Assembly (NCBI GenBank): GCA_009733775.1
Contig: WOGZ01000094.1
Location: 1-64,000, forward strand
Direction of reading: 5' to 3'
Source: Alectoria sarmentosa
Taxonomy: Eukaryota > Ascomycota > Lecanoromycetes > Lecanorales > Parmeliaceae
DNA: 64,000 nt
Shown here: positions 31,781-42,889 of the stretch, one piece after another
How positions within the stretch are numbered: the stretch's first letter is position 1
How the letters are laid out: each line of letters starts with the position of its first letter
Translations under genes and position numbers: made by a program
The notes under the pieces: model-generated
Told to the model about the DNA's origin: nothing
Database searches by the model: none
What the model saw: only the letters and a program-made list of their open reading frames with translations

Positions 31781-34346
31781 GTTTATGATGAGCACAATGG
31801 AGCTGGAAAGCTGAGAAAAGACAGGGTTGTCGTGACTAGCAAATAGTTGAGGACGGCGTTGATAGGGTTGACAGCGTTGTAATGAGAAGCAAATGTTGAT
31901 GTGAATGTTAACGGGCGATTCGACAGAAGTGTTTTAAACTGGGTATAACGAGGCAAGGCTGCAAAGATATGCTATTGCTGCCATGTTTTTTTATTAGTAA
32001 TCCGGTCACTAAGGAGCTACAGTAAGGTAATTACTAATAAGGTACTAGTGCTGTTTTCCGGCCGCTGCTCCCGTTATACCAACGAGGTGCTCTCCGCTGA
32101 CTAAGGTAGGTACTCGTACCTTACCTACCTTACCTACTTAGGTATATACTGCTACTAGCCTACTACGAGTACTACTATTACTACTACTGTCCAAATCACT
32201 AGTCACATACCATCACTTCCACCATTGACTACAAGAGATGTAGACATCACGGACTTGTCGACAGTCATGGGGACCGTTGTGAGGTATCAGGCGGAATCCT
32301 GCGGATGTAGTGCAGAACCCCACCACAACCAAGTTCCAGCCTTCCTTCATTCTATCTACTGGATTTGGGACTTCTTCACTGTACCATCGTACAATCTACA
32401 AATGCTAAGACAGACTTGTCGAATAGTCTGATCTGGTGCTAGGTGATTAAAAGAGCGCTCTGTCTACAATGCTCGTCAGACTCCCCGGCTGAGAGCAGGC
32501 CCATACAAACATGAAGAGGTATTGCTGGGAACATGAACAGTCTTTCGAACATTAATCTTTAGCGTAGTAGTGACTTCGTTGAGTTGCCTCGAATAATGAA
32601 ATATGACCAGTGTCTTCTGGGTCTCTAAATGGTGGCAAATCAGATCTTAACCACTTGTGACTTAGTGGCTATCCCTCAAATAAGGTAAGGTAAGCATTCA
32701 TTGACTCTGTCGGCCCACGGCCATTTTGACCACCACCCTCAATTTTCGACCCTTTGTCGCGCTGCCACCATGGACAACTCTCAGAATAGCAGGGCAACAT
32801 GGGCTTCTGGAGCGGGACATCGGTGAAAGAATCTCGTTTCTCCTCGCGCTCGACTGCAGCCCCTGCCAGCCAAGAGGACCGTCTAGTTCAGAGCAGCGTG
32901 CTACTAGCCTTGGATGTTACAGGCAATGCTGACCTCTACATCTAGTATGTGTCAAGCAGATTGTAAAACAGTAGATTCACCCCGACGCCTTTTCCGCATG
33001 ATAGAGTTGGTAGACGCAAATGCCATAAGACAGGTCTTGAAGTGAGAAAGCTGAGGTGGATACCACGATGACAGGGGCCGGCATCCGACTTATCAAGGCA
33101 AGGTTAGTGGCATGTAAGACATGAGAATTTTGTGCACGGCCGTGATGATACTCTTCAGCGAAATAAAAACCCAGGCACTGAGTAGGAACTATGGCAGGGT
33201 ACGGGCTGAGGGGCTCAATCCCCATGCGCCAATAGCTTACTCAATATCGAGGGCGTCGACGACCCAAAAGTTGCTACTTGGGACTCCACCTTGCCCCATA
33301 TCAAGAACATGTTCGTCTGACCCTCGATGCTTTTGCAACTTCTACCTGGCAAGAGAGTGACTTTCGTCCACCGCGCACATTGGGGAATCAGAAGCACAAA
33401 GATCACAGTCATTTGGGGCAAGCTTACACATCCACATGATATGCATTTCCAATGGGAATCCTATGACGTCCGTTTTCTGAACAAGGTCGTTGAGCACCTC
33501 TGCGTCGTGAGGGCACGGTTTCGACGCAATTATCCTCCCAAGTCATTCGGCGCCTCGACCAAAATGGTGCTCTATCCGTCATCGATTGAGCTTTTCAGTG
33601 GGTCACGAAGATGGATTGGAATAGGCATTGTGGAGTCTGCTGCTGGCTGAATGTAACAGGATAGAAGATTCTGAAGGCCGCTCTGTGTAAATACTAGCAA
33701 TACGTTCCGAGCGTAGCTTGCGCAAATCGATCGAATTGATTCGAAGCAAGCCATTCTGCAAATTCATGGAGCGATAATGATGGTTTTGCCTTCCGATATT
33801 AGGGCTAGGGCTCCCACTAGCGCTGTCCAGGACTTTTGGTGCAGACCTCGGTAATACTGTAAAGTAATGCTGTAATGCTGTACGTATGAACGCTCTTTTA
33901 GAGTTTGCACTAGCTGGGATAAAAATACCTACTTTAGAGCTTTTTCTGAGACCAGACAAGCCAGGGTCTCACCACGTCTACATCTTATCGTCACCTCCCA
34001 GCCCGGAGCATCCTCATCCTCATCATCATCATCATCACCATCACGGTCGCTTCTATTCTCTCTGTACAGCTATCAGGTACTCATTACTTTGACTTACAGC
34101 ATTTGGTCTCCGTCGAACTCTTCATTTTCTTCGCAGACATTTCACTCGCTTTAAGCAGCCCCTAACACTGCCCCAAAACGGCGGATTGTTTCGTAAATTC
34201 GAGAGCTCAAACCGCTCACCTCATCCTGTCGCTACAACAACTTTGGCCAACTGCACAGCTCAATCTTCCAGCTTCCGATTATCTAGATCCCTTTGTCACT
34301 TTCGCCACACACAATTGCTCATTAGCCGCCAGCGCTGCCATCCCCG
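31781..34346. other. 2.6-kb gene-poor region between divergent G6PD and DUF2406 genes
   Basis: No convincing gene. It holds both promoters, a dense ACCTTACCTACC/AGGTAGGT motif cluster (32103-32145) with a TACTAC-rich stretch just after it (32150-32190), and a CAT/CAC microsatellite (34009-34044). All open frames are short, without family wording. Confidence 0.55.
34009..34044. repeat. CAT/CAC trinucleotide microsatellite
   Basis: A run of (CAT)n with CAC interruptions about 300 bp upstream of the DUF2406 start. The poly-histidine reading is probably not translated. Confidence 0.8.
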
Positions 34347-35860
34347 ATGGCCAGAAACCGCCGAAGCTCAATGCTGAGTTTTACGGGCAAGAATAGAAAA
34401 ATCAGCAGTGGGTCGATTCCCAAGGTTGATGCCGCTGAGACTGCCAAAGAGAAAGCTGCATTCCATATCAACACCAAGGCCGATCCGACCAAAGCCATTA
34501 ATGAAGCGCAGCCTTGTTCGTTATCAAACAAGATTCAAAGTACCTAAAAACCTTTACTAAGTTTCACCAGCGACTCGGAATGCACTTGAGGCCACCACGA
34601 TCGGATCCATTCGAAACCTTGAGCACCGCGATGCAGACGGGAATGTCATTAGTGAGATACACCTTTGGAATCAAGTGAAAAGAACATTTCTGATGCCCAG
34701 ACAGCTGATCCCGACCTATCCAATCCGACACGACCACGTATGGAACGACCACTTGACACCATTCGGTCCTTTGAGGCGGCCATTGACGGATCATACAATC
34801 GGAGGGCCTCCTTCAGAGCTGGTACGGCATTTCGCTTACATACGACAAGCCTGCAAACTACAACGCTGACTGAGGTGTTCATTAGAGTCGGCAAATCCCT
34901 TGAGTCCTCAAAACAATCGTCGAAGTGGCTACTTTCCAGGTGAGACCACCCAAAATGTTACGTTTCATATTGCGCGCAAAAGTGGGTGGACTATGTTCAC
35001 GATGCTTTTTCCATGGACGTGCTGTATGACTGGAGACGTGAAATCGATGCCGTACCATCTGCATCTCGATTTTGCGAATTTCTTCAGGCCGCGCGTTCCA
35101 CTTTTTTGGGGGCGGTGGCTGTTCTGGCCACGGCGATCTCCCGGGTCGAGCTAAAAAAGCTTACATTGTCCGATTCACAGGCTACCAAGCTCAGCAACGC
35201 TCGCCAGCTGATGGTGGAGGGTACTATGGCAATCGCATGAGCAATAGCAGGCCTGACAGTATTATTGACAATTACGGAAATCTTCCAAACCAGTATGGCA
35301 GCGGCCGTCGCTTTGGCCCTCGAAACCACTCAGATCCAGCTTTGTATGGACACAACAATACCCAAGGCGTTTATCCTTCGCATGGACATCAGCAGTCTTA
35401 CGACACGGTAGCATCAGCATCCAATGGAAGCCATGCAACTGACCAGTGGGGCAATTCAACAGATCCCAGCAGCGAGAATAGCTCCATTGATAGAGTTCAA
35501 ACAGCCCCAAAACCGGACCTTGGTGACGCTTACGGCTTCAACGGATTCGGTGGAGCACCCCAATTCCAAGGTCCGATTTTGGAGGAGCATGGACACGGCG
35601 CTCCAGGGTACGGGCATCCTGGATACGGTCAATCCCAGGTTGCAGCTGGAAATGGCCATCCATATCAAGGCAACGTGGTCGGCAACGGGGCCCCCGTCCC
35701 ACCAACGCACGCACCTCCCAAAGACGCTGGACCAAGGGTTCCAATCAAGCTAGGGGGCTCGGCAGTGGCTGGGAGTGCTACAGTGGGCAGCAGGCAACCA
35801 CCGACCGTTGACACAGACAAACGCAAGAGTTGGCTCAAGAGAAGATTTAGCAAGGGTTAG
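34347..35860 (+). CDS. DUF2406 family protein (five exons)
   Basis: The exons join as 34347-34515, 34571-34651, 34705-34821, 34886-34939 and 35181-35860, giving 366 residues. The N-terminal half matches the fungal DUF2406 family: INTKADPTKAINEAQP, RNALEATTIGSIRNLEHRDA and DPDLSNPTRPRMERPLDTIR, followed by SFEAAIDGSYNRR. The second half is a disordered Gly/His/Asn/Pro-rich tail ending in a basic patch (DKRKSWLKRRFSKG) that could bind membrane phosphoinositides (inference). The family's function is unknown to me. The first intron has a GTTCGT donor, which is weak. The fourth intron is 241 bp, unusually long here, and shows no introner-like boxes; an unrecognised small exon inside it is possible. 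Confidence 0.75.
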
Positions 35861-36198
35861 ATTGGCAATGATGAGACCAAGGGTTGAAAGCCTCAAGTGT
35901 CTTCAAAGAGCATTTACGGCAGCGGGTTTTGCCTGTGCATTATGAACAGTATTGCTTAATGGACTGCACACTGCATTTCATCACGAACAGCATGGAAGGC
36001 GTCATGGGTTGGATGCAACGGCAACAGCTTGTCCATAATACATAGCGGCTTGGCTGAGGTCGGCGAGACTTCTTGCAGATGGAATAAGATGCAAAGCAGA
36101 AGCCGCGCTCCTAGTGCTTGAGAAATCGTCCATACGCCATGCTAATGAAATTCAAGCTATCATATCCATTTTCGTGACAGTAGACCGTAGCAGTACGG
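35861..36198. other. Spacer between convergent DUF2406 and VMA21 genes
   Basis: About 340 bases with two 3' ends. Nothing further is recognised. Confidence 0.6.
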
Positions 36199-36657
36199 TC
36201 ATTTTCCCTTCCTAGCCTTTTCCTCAGTAGCTAGCTTCTCACTCTCATCCTCTTTCATAGCGACGATGACGTATGCGATCAGGACGATATTTGCCATGAA
36301 CGCAGCCGTTGCTCCTGCCCAAGTTGAGTTGCCTATGTTGTAGTATGAGCAGATGTCTTCCGCCAATGGCTGAGACCAACCTCGGAAGATGGTGTTGAGA
36401 GTTAGGAAGTATGTTCCGATGGGACCTGCTATCATTGCCAGAGTGAACCCCAAGAGTTTGAATATAACGGCCCTAGAGGGAGGTTGTCAACGTTATCCAC
36501 ACATAGTCGATGTTATCGAATCATTGAGCAGTAAAAGGACAACCCACGCAGGGACTGCAGGAGTGATGTTTGACTTCTCTGAGACACTAGGAGTAATGTT
36601 CCTGTCATCCTTGTCAAGCAGATTGTTGTCAGTAGATACGATCCGTCGCGAAGCCAT
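36199..36657 (-). CDS. VMA21: V-ATPase assembly integral membrane protein VMA21 (two exons)
   Basis: The exons, in transcription order, are 36548-36657 and 36199-36472, giving 127 residues. Vma21 is an ER chaperone for assembly of the vacuolar ATPase V0 sector. Two membrane segments are seen: LLGFTLAMIAGPIGTYFLTL and AAFMANIVLIAYVIVAMK, joined by a short lumenal loop. The N-terminus has the usual hydrophilic SNITPAVPA stretch before the first segment. The C-terminus ends RKGK, close to a dilysine ER-retrieval signal. The 75-bp intron interrupts an alanine codon just before the first membrane segment. Confidence 0.92.
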
Positions 36658-36832
36658 TATTGCAGATGATAAATATATTTACTTCCTCAACAGTCCATAA
36701 GCTAGAATTGTGGACAGCGCGTCTGACGCGCTCCCTCGCGTAGAATAAAGAGTGTTCTGGCTTGGCACTTTTGCATGAACACTTCCAATCTTCACAACAT
36801 CCACACGGTCAATCCTTACCCACTTCAGCATC
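36658..36832. promoter_or_regulatory. Compact 175-bp divergent promoter of VMA21 and FUN30
   Basis: Only 175 bases separate the two start codons, so the core promoters must overlap or lie back to back. No defined operator is recognised. Confidence 0.5.
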
Positions 36833-39800
36833 ATGGATTCCATCGAGACTACACCTGCAAAGAAAAGGAAGCTAGCCAACGGTGATGCCTCAAGCAGTCA
36901 AACATATGACTCTCAAAATGACAGTGGCGACGATATCTTTGCGGACTACGAGACAGTCGCAACGGTCCCTCTGGCAGCAAAACCTATTTCCGCCTCACAA
37001 GACACAGCCGACATATTCTCTTCGCCCCCACCGTACGTCACACAGCCGACGCAGATAGTCCGCAAAGCTTGCCCTGGGCAAGATAGCAGTGACGGGAAGC
37101 CTTCTATTGTCCAGGTGGTAGCTTCTTCGCCCGCTCGAAAGATTTCTCCCGGTCCTGCTGCAAGCAAACATTTTGTAGGGGGGAGACTTGCGAGCAGTAT
37201 GGCACCCGCCGGAACAACATTCCGACCTCCTAACGGTGTCAAAAAAGCCCCTGCCGCTCCTGTCGTGGACATTAGCGACGATGAGCCTTTTTCCCGAGGC
37301 GTCTCGTCCGATGACGAGTCGCAATCAAGACGCAGAGCGGACATTAAGCCTTCCACCTTCACACACTCAAGTCAAAAACATGGCTCAAAGGCTACAAAGC
37401 CTGGCGGTAGCTTCAAGGAGATTTTGTCGAATTCCTTCTACAAGCCTTTCGACGGTGCCGGGATGCCTAATTCTCAAGGTTCCACGCTGTCAGGGTCAGT
37501 GTATGACCAGCGGAATCGAAATGAAAGCCAGACTAGGTCTTGTATCGGCACCACCCCCAAACGGTCGGCCGACACAATGGCAAATGCGTATGGGGCCACC
37601 AGCAGACCACCCAAGCAAATCAAGCAGACAGGCCCAGCGAAAGCTCTGCCCTCTACCGAAATCGATATCGATGACATAGAAGACTATCAATTGCGATCCA
37701 AGATTAGTCGTATGCGGCAAATTCTGCCTCATCACGGGGTGCGGGCGTGCAAAGATGCCTTGGAGCGAAAAAAGTACAATTTCGACGATGCCATGGAGCT
37801 TCTAGCATCTCAAGAGACTCGTACTACGCAGATTGACCTTACAAGCTTAGATGGCGAAGACCCATTGTCCAGTCAAGCAATTCCAAAAAAAGCTCCCGCC
37901 AAGCAACAGATCAAGGCCCCAAATCTGAAAATTCAGGACAAGTGGACCGCGATACAAGCTCGGAACACTCAAGATTCTCTTCCCCTTCTGACTAATTCAC
38001 CTGCTGCGGTTGCAGCAAAGCCTAGACGACGGCTTGTCCAGGGTCGAAAACAGCAGTCACCTCCGATCGCAGCACCAAAGCAGCCATCTCCTCTTTCGTC
38101 CTCAAGAAAGGTTACACCCGATCCAGATTCTGATTCAGGTGTGGGAACGAGCCTTGATTCTGAGCTGGATCAGAGGGTTCTCAAGTTTCTAAACACATGT
38201 TCGACCCCCGATCTCGTCGATCTGGCTGGTGTTACTGAAGAGGTTGCATCCGTACTCCTTTCCCAGAAGCCTTTTGGATCGTTAGACGACGTTCGTCAAG
38301 TTTCAAGCGATGTTTCAGCAAGAAATAAGACCAAAAGGAAGACGGCACGCAAACCATTTGGAGACAAGATCGTTGACAAGTGCCTGAACATGTGGACGGG
38401 CTACGAGGCTATCGATGAACTTGTCAAGCAATGCGAGGAGTTGGCAAAGCCGGTGAAAGAAAACATGAAAGGCTGGGGTGTCAATGTATTTGGTGCAGCA
38501 ACAGAGGGCGAGCTCGAACTCGCCAGCTTTGAGCGGGATATTTCTCCTCGAGACTCTGCTATCGGCACGCCGAGCAGCATCGTGGTTTCGGATGAAGAAG
38601 GAGATGGTAGGAAGACTCGAAGGCATGCGTTCTTTCCTCAGCCCTCGATTATGGCAAAAGGTATACAGCTCAAGGATTACCAGGTGATTTCATTCCGGGA
38701 TAACCCCCTGCTATCTAGTTCGCCGAGGGAAAGACTGACTGTGATTTATTAGGTCGTAGGAGTCAACTGGCTCTCTCTATTATTCGAGCGAAAATTATCC
38801 TGTATTCTGGCTGATGACATGGGACTGGGAAAGACGTGCCAAGTGGTAGCTTTCCTCGCTCATTTAGTTGAGAAGGGGATCAAAGGCCCTCATTTGGTTG
38901 TTGTTCCCGGGTCTACACTTGAAAATTGGCTGCGGGAATTCTCGGTCTTCTGTCCTCAACTTCATGTCATGCCCTATTACGCCGGCCAGAGTGAGCGACC
39001 CGGGATTCAAGCCCAAATACTGGACAATCTGGAAATCCTCAATGTGGTCGTCACTACTTATACGTACGTGTTGATTCCTTGCTCATCCTGAACTTGAGTC
39101 TTGAGACATATCTAGCGATTTTTCTCCAGACATGGCTTACAACTCAAATTCCCGTCTTGGACAGGCAATGCTGACTCCGAGATTTGTCTAGACTAGCCAA
39201 GACAAAAGACGATAACAAATTTCTTCGGAAGTTGAAACCCATTGTCTGCGTATATGACGAAGGTCATCTTCTGAAGAACAGCAAATCCGCGGGGTATGAA
39301 GCCCTTATGAGGATCCCAACACAATTCCGCTTGCTTCTAACAGGCACGCCTTTACAAAACAATCTCCGGGAGCTTGCCTCTCTGCTGGGGTTCATTCTGC
39401 CGTCAGTTTTCAGGGAGCATCGTGAGGATCTTGAGGCCATATTTAGTCATAAAGCCAAGACCGCTGACGTTTCTCACGCGGCACTACTATCAAATCAACG
39501 CATTGCTCGGGCGAAGTCAATGATGACCCCCTTTGTGTTGAGGCGGAAAAAGCACCAGGTCTTGAAGCATCTTCCGGCTAAAACCCGAAGGGTTGAGTAT
39601 TGCGAACTGTCTACATCTCAGTCTGAGACCTATACGATGGAGAAGGCCAGAGCTCTTAGGGTCGTTACAGCTAGGGCTGCTGGTGAAAAGACTGGTAATG
39701 AGACCGCTAACATCATGATGGCTCTTCGAAAAGCCTCACTTCACCCGCTACTATTTCGTCGGCTCTACGACAATAAGGCTATTGCAAAGATGTCCAAAGC

Positions 39801-40598
39801 ATGTCTAGGAGAGGAGGAGTACGAGCATTCTAATGTCGAACTTGTCTACGAAGACATGGAAGTCATGACGGACATGGAACTTTACCGGTTTTGTGAGCAT
39901 CATCCTCGGACTATGACCAAATTTCTCCTTCAGGACAACCCATGGATGGATTCCGGGAAGGTCAGCAAGCTGGCTTCACTCCTCCGAACTTTTAAACAGA
40001 ATGGAGACAGGGTCCTCGTTTTCTCACAATTCGTGATGGTCTTGGACATCCTCGAAGCCGTAATGGAGACCTTGGCTATGCAATTCTTCCGACTTGACGG
40101 GTCAACTCCCATGGAACAACGTCAGGATATGATCGATCAGTTCTACGATGAGGAAGATATTACCGTATTTCTCCTCTCGACAGGGGCGGGAGGGGCGGGT
40201 ATCAACCTTGCTTGTAAGATGTTCTTTAGGATATTCCCGTCTAAATGAAGACTGACTAAGGGAAAGGTGCCAACAAAGTCATCATATTCGACTCCTCATT
40301 TAATCCGCAACTTGATATTCAAGTACAGCTTCCCTTCCCAAGATATTTACTTCCATAGATGGCTTCCACTAACACGACACAGGCGGAAAATAGAGCACAC
40401 CGTGTCGGCCAGACGCGAGAGGTCGAGGTCATCAGACTCGTGACCAAGAACACAATCGAGGAGCAGATTCATGCCTTGGGAGAAACCAAGTTGGCGCTTG
40501 ATGACCGTGTGGCTGGAGTCATTGCCGACGAAGACGTGCTAGGGAAGATGGAAGAGGAGTTGAAGGGCGAAGCCGAAGGCGAGATCCTAGATATATGA
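36833..40598 (+). CDS. FUN30: SNF2-family chromatin remodeller, Fun30/SMARCAD1 type (five exons)
   Basis: The exons join as 36833-38683, 38753-39063, 39192-40213, 40267-40322 and 40383-40598, giving 1151 residues. It is an ATP-dependent nucleosome remodeller acting in heterochromatin and DNA-end resection in yeasts. The N-terminal 600 residues are disordered except for a CUE-like ubiquitin-binding helix set (LRSKISRMRQILPHHGVRAC.. ELLASQE, about residues 285-330). The ATPase core starts at KDYQVVGVNWLSLLFE, with Walker A in DDMGLGKT (about 637-644), DEGHLLKN as motif II (Fun30 proteins use DEGH), LLTGTPLQNN as motif III, and the C-terminal lobe with LVFSQFVMVLDIL, RLDGSTPMEQRQ, STGAGGAGINL and AENRAHRVGQTREV. 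The second intron (39064-39191) is introner-like. Confidence 0.93.
39064..39191 (+). mobile_element. Introner-like element, FUN30 intron 2 (128 bp)
   Basis: The internal box is CTTGAGTCTTGAGACATATC, nearly identical to the copy at 24664-24811. The 3' box is CAGGCAATGCTGACTCCGAG with acceptor GTCTAG. It also has the GAGTC/GACTC and TTGAG/CTCAA complementary arms. Splicing joins VVTTYT to LAKTKDDNKF in frame. Confidence 0.8.
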
Positions 40599-40916
40599 TC
40601 TTTAACGTGAATTACGTACCGTGATAGACGTGGTGGATTGAAGAGAACTAGCATTAGGTGGTGTACCGCTTTGGACTAAGTCTAGGCATCATGCTGTTCA
40701 GCGCTTCGAAAATTGGAAGGATAGCCAAGAAATGTCTCTGGAACGACGTTAGCATTGCATATGGTGATGCAGTTGAGCATCTTCCTGAATTGAGCTATCA
40801 ATGCGGATAACGATCTCAAATATAGACCCCTCTCTTCATCTTTACATTCCCCTTGCACGCACCATCCAAACGAAGACCCTGACCCAAAATGTTCCAGTCC
40901 GTAGGACTTAGGATCC
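40599..40916. other. Spacer between FUN30 and the convergent Rdx gene
   Basis: About 320 bases between two 3' ends. Nothing recognised. Confidence 0.55.
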
Positions 40917-42208
40917 TCATTTGCAGTCTTCGCAGCCCTCACCTCCCCCAAGGCTTCTATCTTTCCATCCCTCCTGACCTCCATCTTCTTCAAACGCAGG
41001 GCCCCTGGCTACAGCTGCAGGAATCGTCTGCTCCTGATCATCATTTGACACCTTGGAGATTAATGTTAGCCCAGCACGTCGTATTACAATGTTGCTGGAT
41101 ACTTTCCTTTGCCTTTTCTGTAGGAAGCTGCCCGGTCGATATGGAAGAAGATTTCCTATGCGAGGTTGACCCAGACTTTTGCTTGTGATCGCGATCGACG
41201 TGCCCCAGATCACGAGTCGGGTCGACAACGTTACGGACGAGCTGTTTGAGCTGCTTCACTTCTGTGAGAAAGAAGCACAGGATTAGCTAGGATGAGGTAT
41301 ATCTACCGTTGTCCGGGAGGTTGTGCAGGGTCAAGTGCTCAAGGAATTTGGCCGAGAAAAGATCGAAGTGCGTGAAAGATATGGGATTTCTGACATGCAA
41401 GAAGGACGGATCCCGATCTTTTTTAGAGCGGACACGAGAGCTAAAATAAGGCTTGCCTTTCAGCTTTAGAAAGAGACAGCTGAAGAGGATACGTGATTGA
41501 AAAGAGAAAAGGGAAAAGCCACGGAAATTGATCTCGTAAGAGAAATGTATGGGATAGACAGAATATATCACGTACCGGGAAACCCGCCTTCAGCTCTTCG
41601 ATCCCAGAGTCGAGTCGTTTGGGTGTTAGGACGTTGCCCATTGGCAACTTCCAGATCCGTTTGTGCAGAAGCACAGACGATGTCCACGGTAAAGACACCA
41701 CCGGTGGCGGGAATGAGTGAGACTTCACCCAAGGATGTGGAGAAGGTCGAGAGGAGTTCTTGGGCAAACTGGGAAACGTGAGCGAGAGTTACCAAGAGCA
41801 TGTAAAGTCTCGGCATCATCAATTTCTGACAACTGGATGCCATTTTTGGAACATCGGATCTCGTGGTAAGACATAGCAAAGCAAGCTCCTTTCATACGTA
41901 CGTATGCCGCACGAAGCATCCATTTGCATCTACGAGTACACCATTTCCGAATTAGCGTTTCTCTTTGCAAACGAAGTTTTTGTGTCTGAAGACTTGTACT
42001 TTTGGGGGGGTTCTTTATGTTTCTGTTTGTTTAGGAGCAGGGACGTGTATCTTGTGACTCGGATATGTGCTCAACTCGAAGGGGAACATGAAAGAGGAAG
42101 TGATACTCATAGCTCGGTCGGAAAGGGTGCTTACTGAGTACAAAACCTAATCATGATTCGTGGTAATTGCACAGGGGCTAGGTCTTCTGCCTCAGGTGTA
42201 ATTTCCAT
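40917..42208 (-). CDS. Selenoprotein-W-like Rdx-family thioredoxin-fold protein
   Basis: The exons, in transcription order, are 42135-42208, 41902-41929, 41576-41768, 41103-41261 and 40917-41014, giving 183 residues. The domain begins RIMIRFCTQCKWMLRAAYFA; Cys23 and Cys26 form the CxxC that replaces the Cys-x-x-selenocysteine of animal SelW. AQELLSTFSTSLGEVSLIP, LWDRRAEGGFPEVKQLKQLV and DPTRDLGHVDRD complete the fold. A redox role is inferred from the family. The C-terminus is uncertain. I favour an 88-bp last intron (41015-41102) that leads to GCEDCK. Reading straight through would stop at 41041 (171 residues), and the first AG after the CTAAC branch site would also stop there. The first intron (205 bp) resembles a diverged introner-like element and falls inside the glutamine codon of the CTQC motif. 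Intron 3 is 314 bp. Confidence 0.82.
41930..42134 (-). mobile_element. Diverged introner-like element, Rdx-gene intron 1 (205 bp)
   Basis: On the minus strand the internal box is CCTTCGAGTTGAGCACATAT and the 3' box AACGCTAATTCGGAAATGG before acceptor CTCGTAG. Both resemble the copies at 11894 and 26742. The element is longer and its branch box is altered (GCTAATT), so it is probably an older copy. Confidence 0.5.
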
Positions 42209-42255
42209 ATCGTACAATTGTTCGTGTGAGACTGAGGTGGCACTTTGACGGTGGG

Positions 42256-42291
42256 GTACTCTAAGTACTCTAAGTACTCTAAGTACTCTAA
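42256..42291. repeat. Four perfect copies of a 9-bp GTACTCTAA unit
   Basis: Head-to-tail units lie about 50 bp upstream of the Rdx start codon, in its promoter or 5' leader. Copy number is likely to vary between strains. Confidence 0.95.
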
Positions 42292-42379
42292 GACGAGTGT
42301 GAATGGCTTCTGGCTACAAGCTTCACGCCCTCCAAAGTCTTCGTTGCCGTTGCTTTTGACAGGTTTGCTATCTACAAAA

Positions 42380-42400
42380 GGTTCAGGTTCAGGTTCAGGT

Positions 42401-42433
<33 letters not shown>
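42380..42433. repeat. Nine copies of a hexamer, four GGTTCA then five GGCTCA
   Basis: A perfect 6-bp array whose two halves differ by one fixed base, so block expansion happened after the T/C change. It lies about 170 bp upstream of the Rdx start. The plus-strand Ser-Gly reading is probably not translated. Confidence 0.95.
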
Positions 42434-42889
42434 ACAATAGGTTACCGAAGATTTGGTACGTATGCGCTTGCGCCGCCACCCAAACCAGCCATTAGCACGT
42501 ATTATAGACTGCGAGGACGTCCACCATAGATACATAAGGAACCTTTGCTATTACATGAAAACCAGCATCCAAACAAACAAAGGAGCCTGTTGGCCAGGGC
42601 CAATATGTGCCATATCCACCGTCATCCTACTGGAGCCATGTTGCGTTCGATAATGGACGTGTTGGCCTCAAGACAAATGCGACCCTTCCGTAAGACAAAG
42701 ATGTGGCGGCCACCAAACGACTGAATCCATCCTGATTTTGCTTTTCCTATGCCCATGCTTTGTACGAGGCGCCCGGAGAAATCTGGTCCGTGTGACGGGC
42801 TGTTGAAGTCGAGGTGCGGAAAGGGAAAATGGTATCGAGAACAGGTGCGAAACAACCGTAGAACGCCAGGCCGAGAAGAGAAGCCAGCT

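Larger units (their letters stand above)
42209..42889. other. Spacer between tandem minus-strand Rdx and G-gamma genes, with two tandem repeats
   Basis: About 680 bases with the G-gamma 3' flank and the Rdx promoter. No gene is recognised. A 102-codon minus-strand open frame (42622-42930) overlaps the true last exon of G-gamma in another frame and is rejected. Confidence 0.55.

Noticed and set aside
36833..38683. Possibility that the FUN30 N-terminus is a separate gene
   Set aside because: The 69-bp intron at 38684-38752 joins KDYQ to VVGVNWL in frame, and the CUE-plus-SNF2 order is standard for Fun30.
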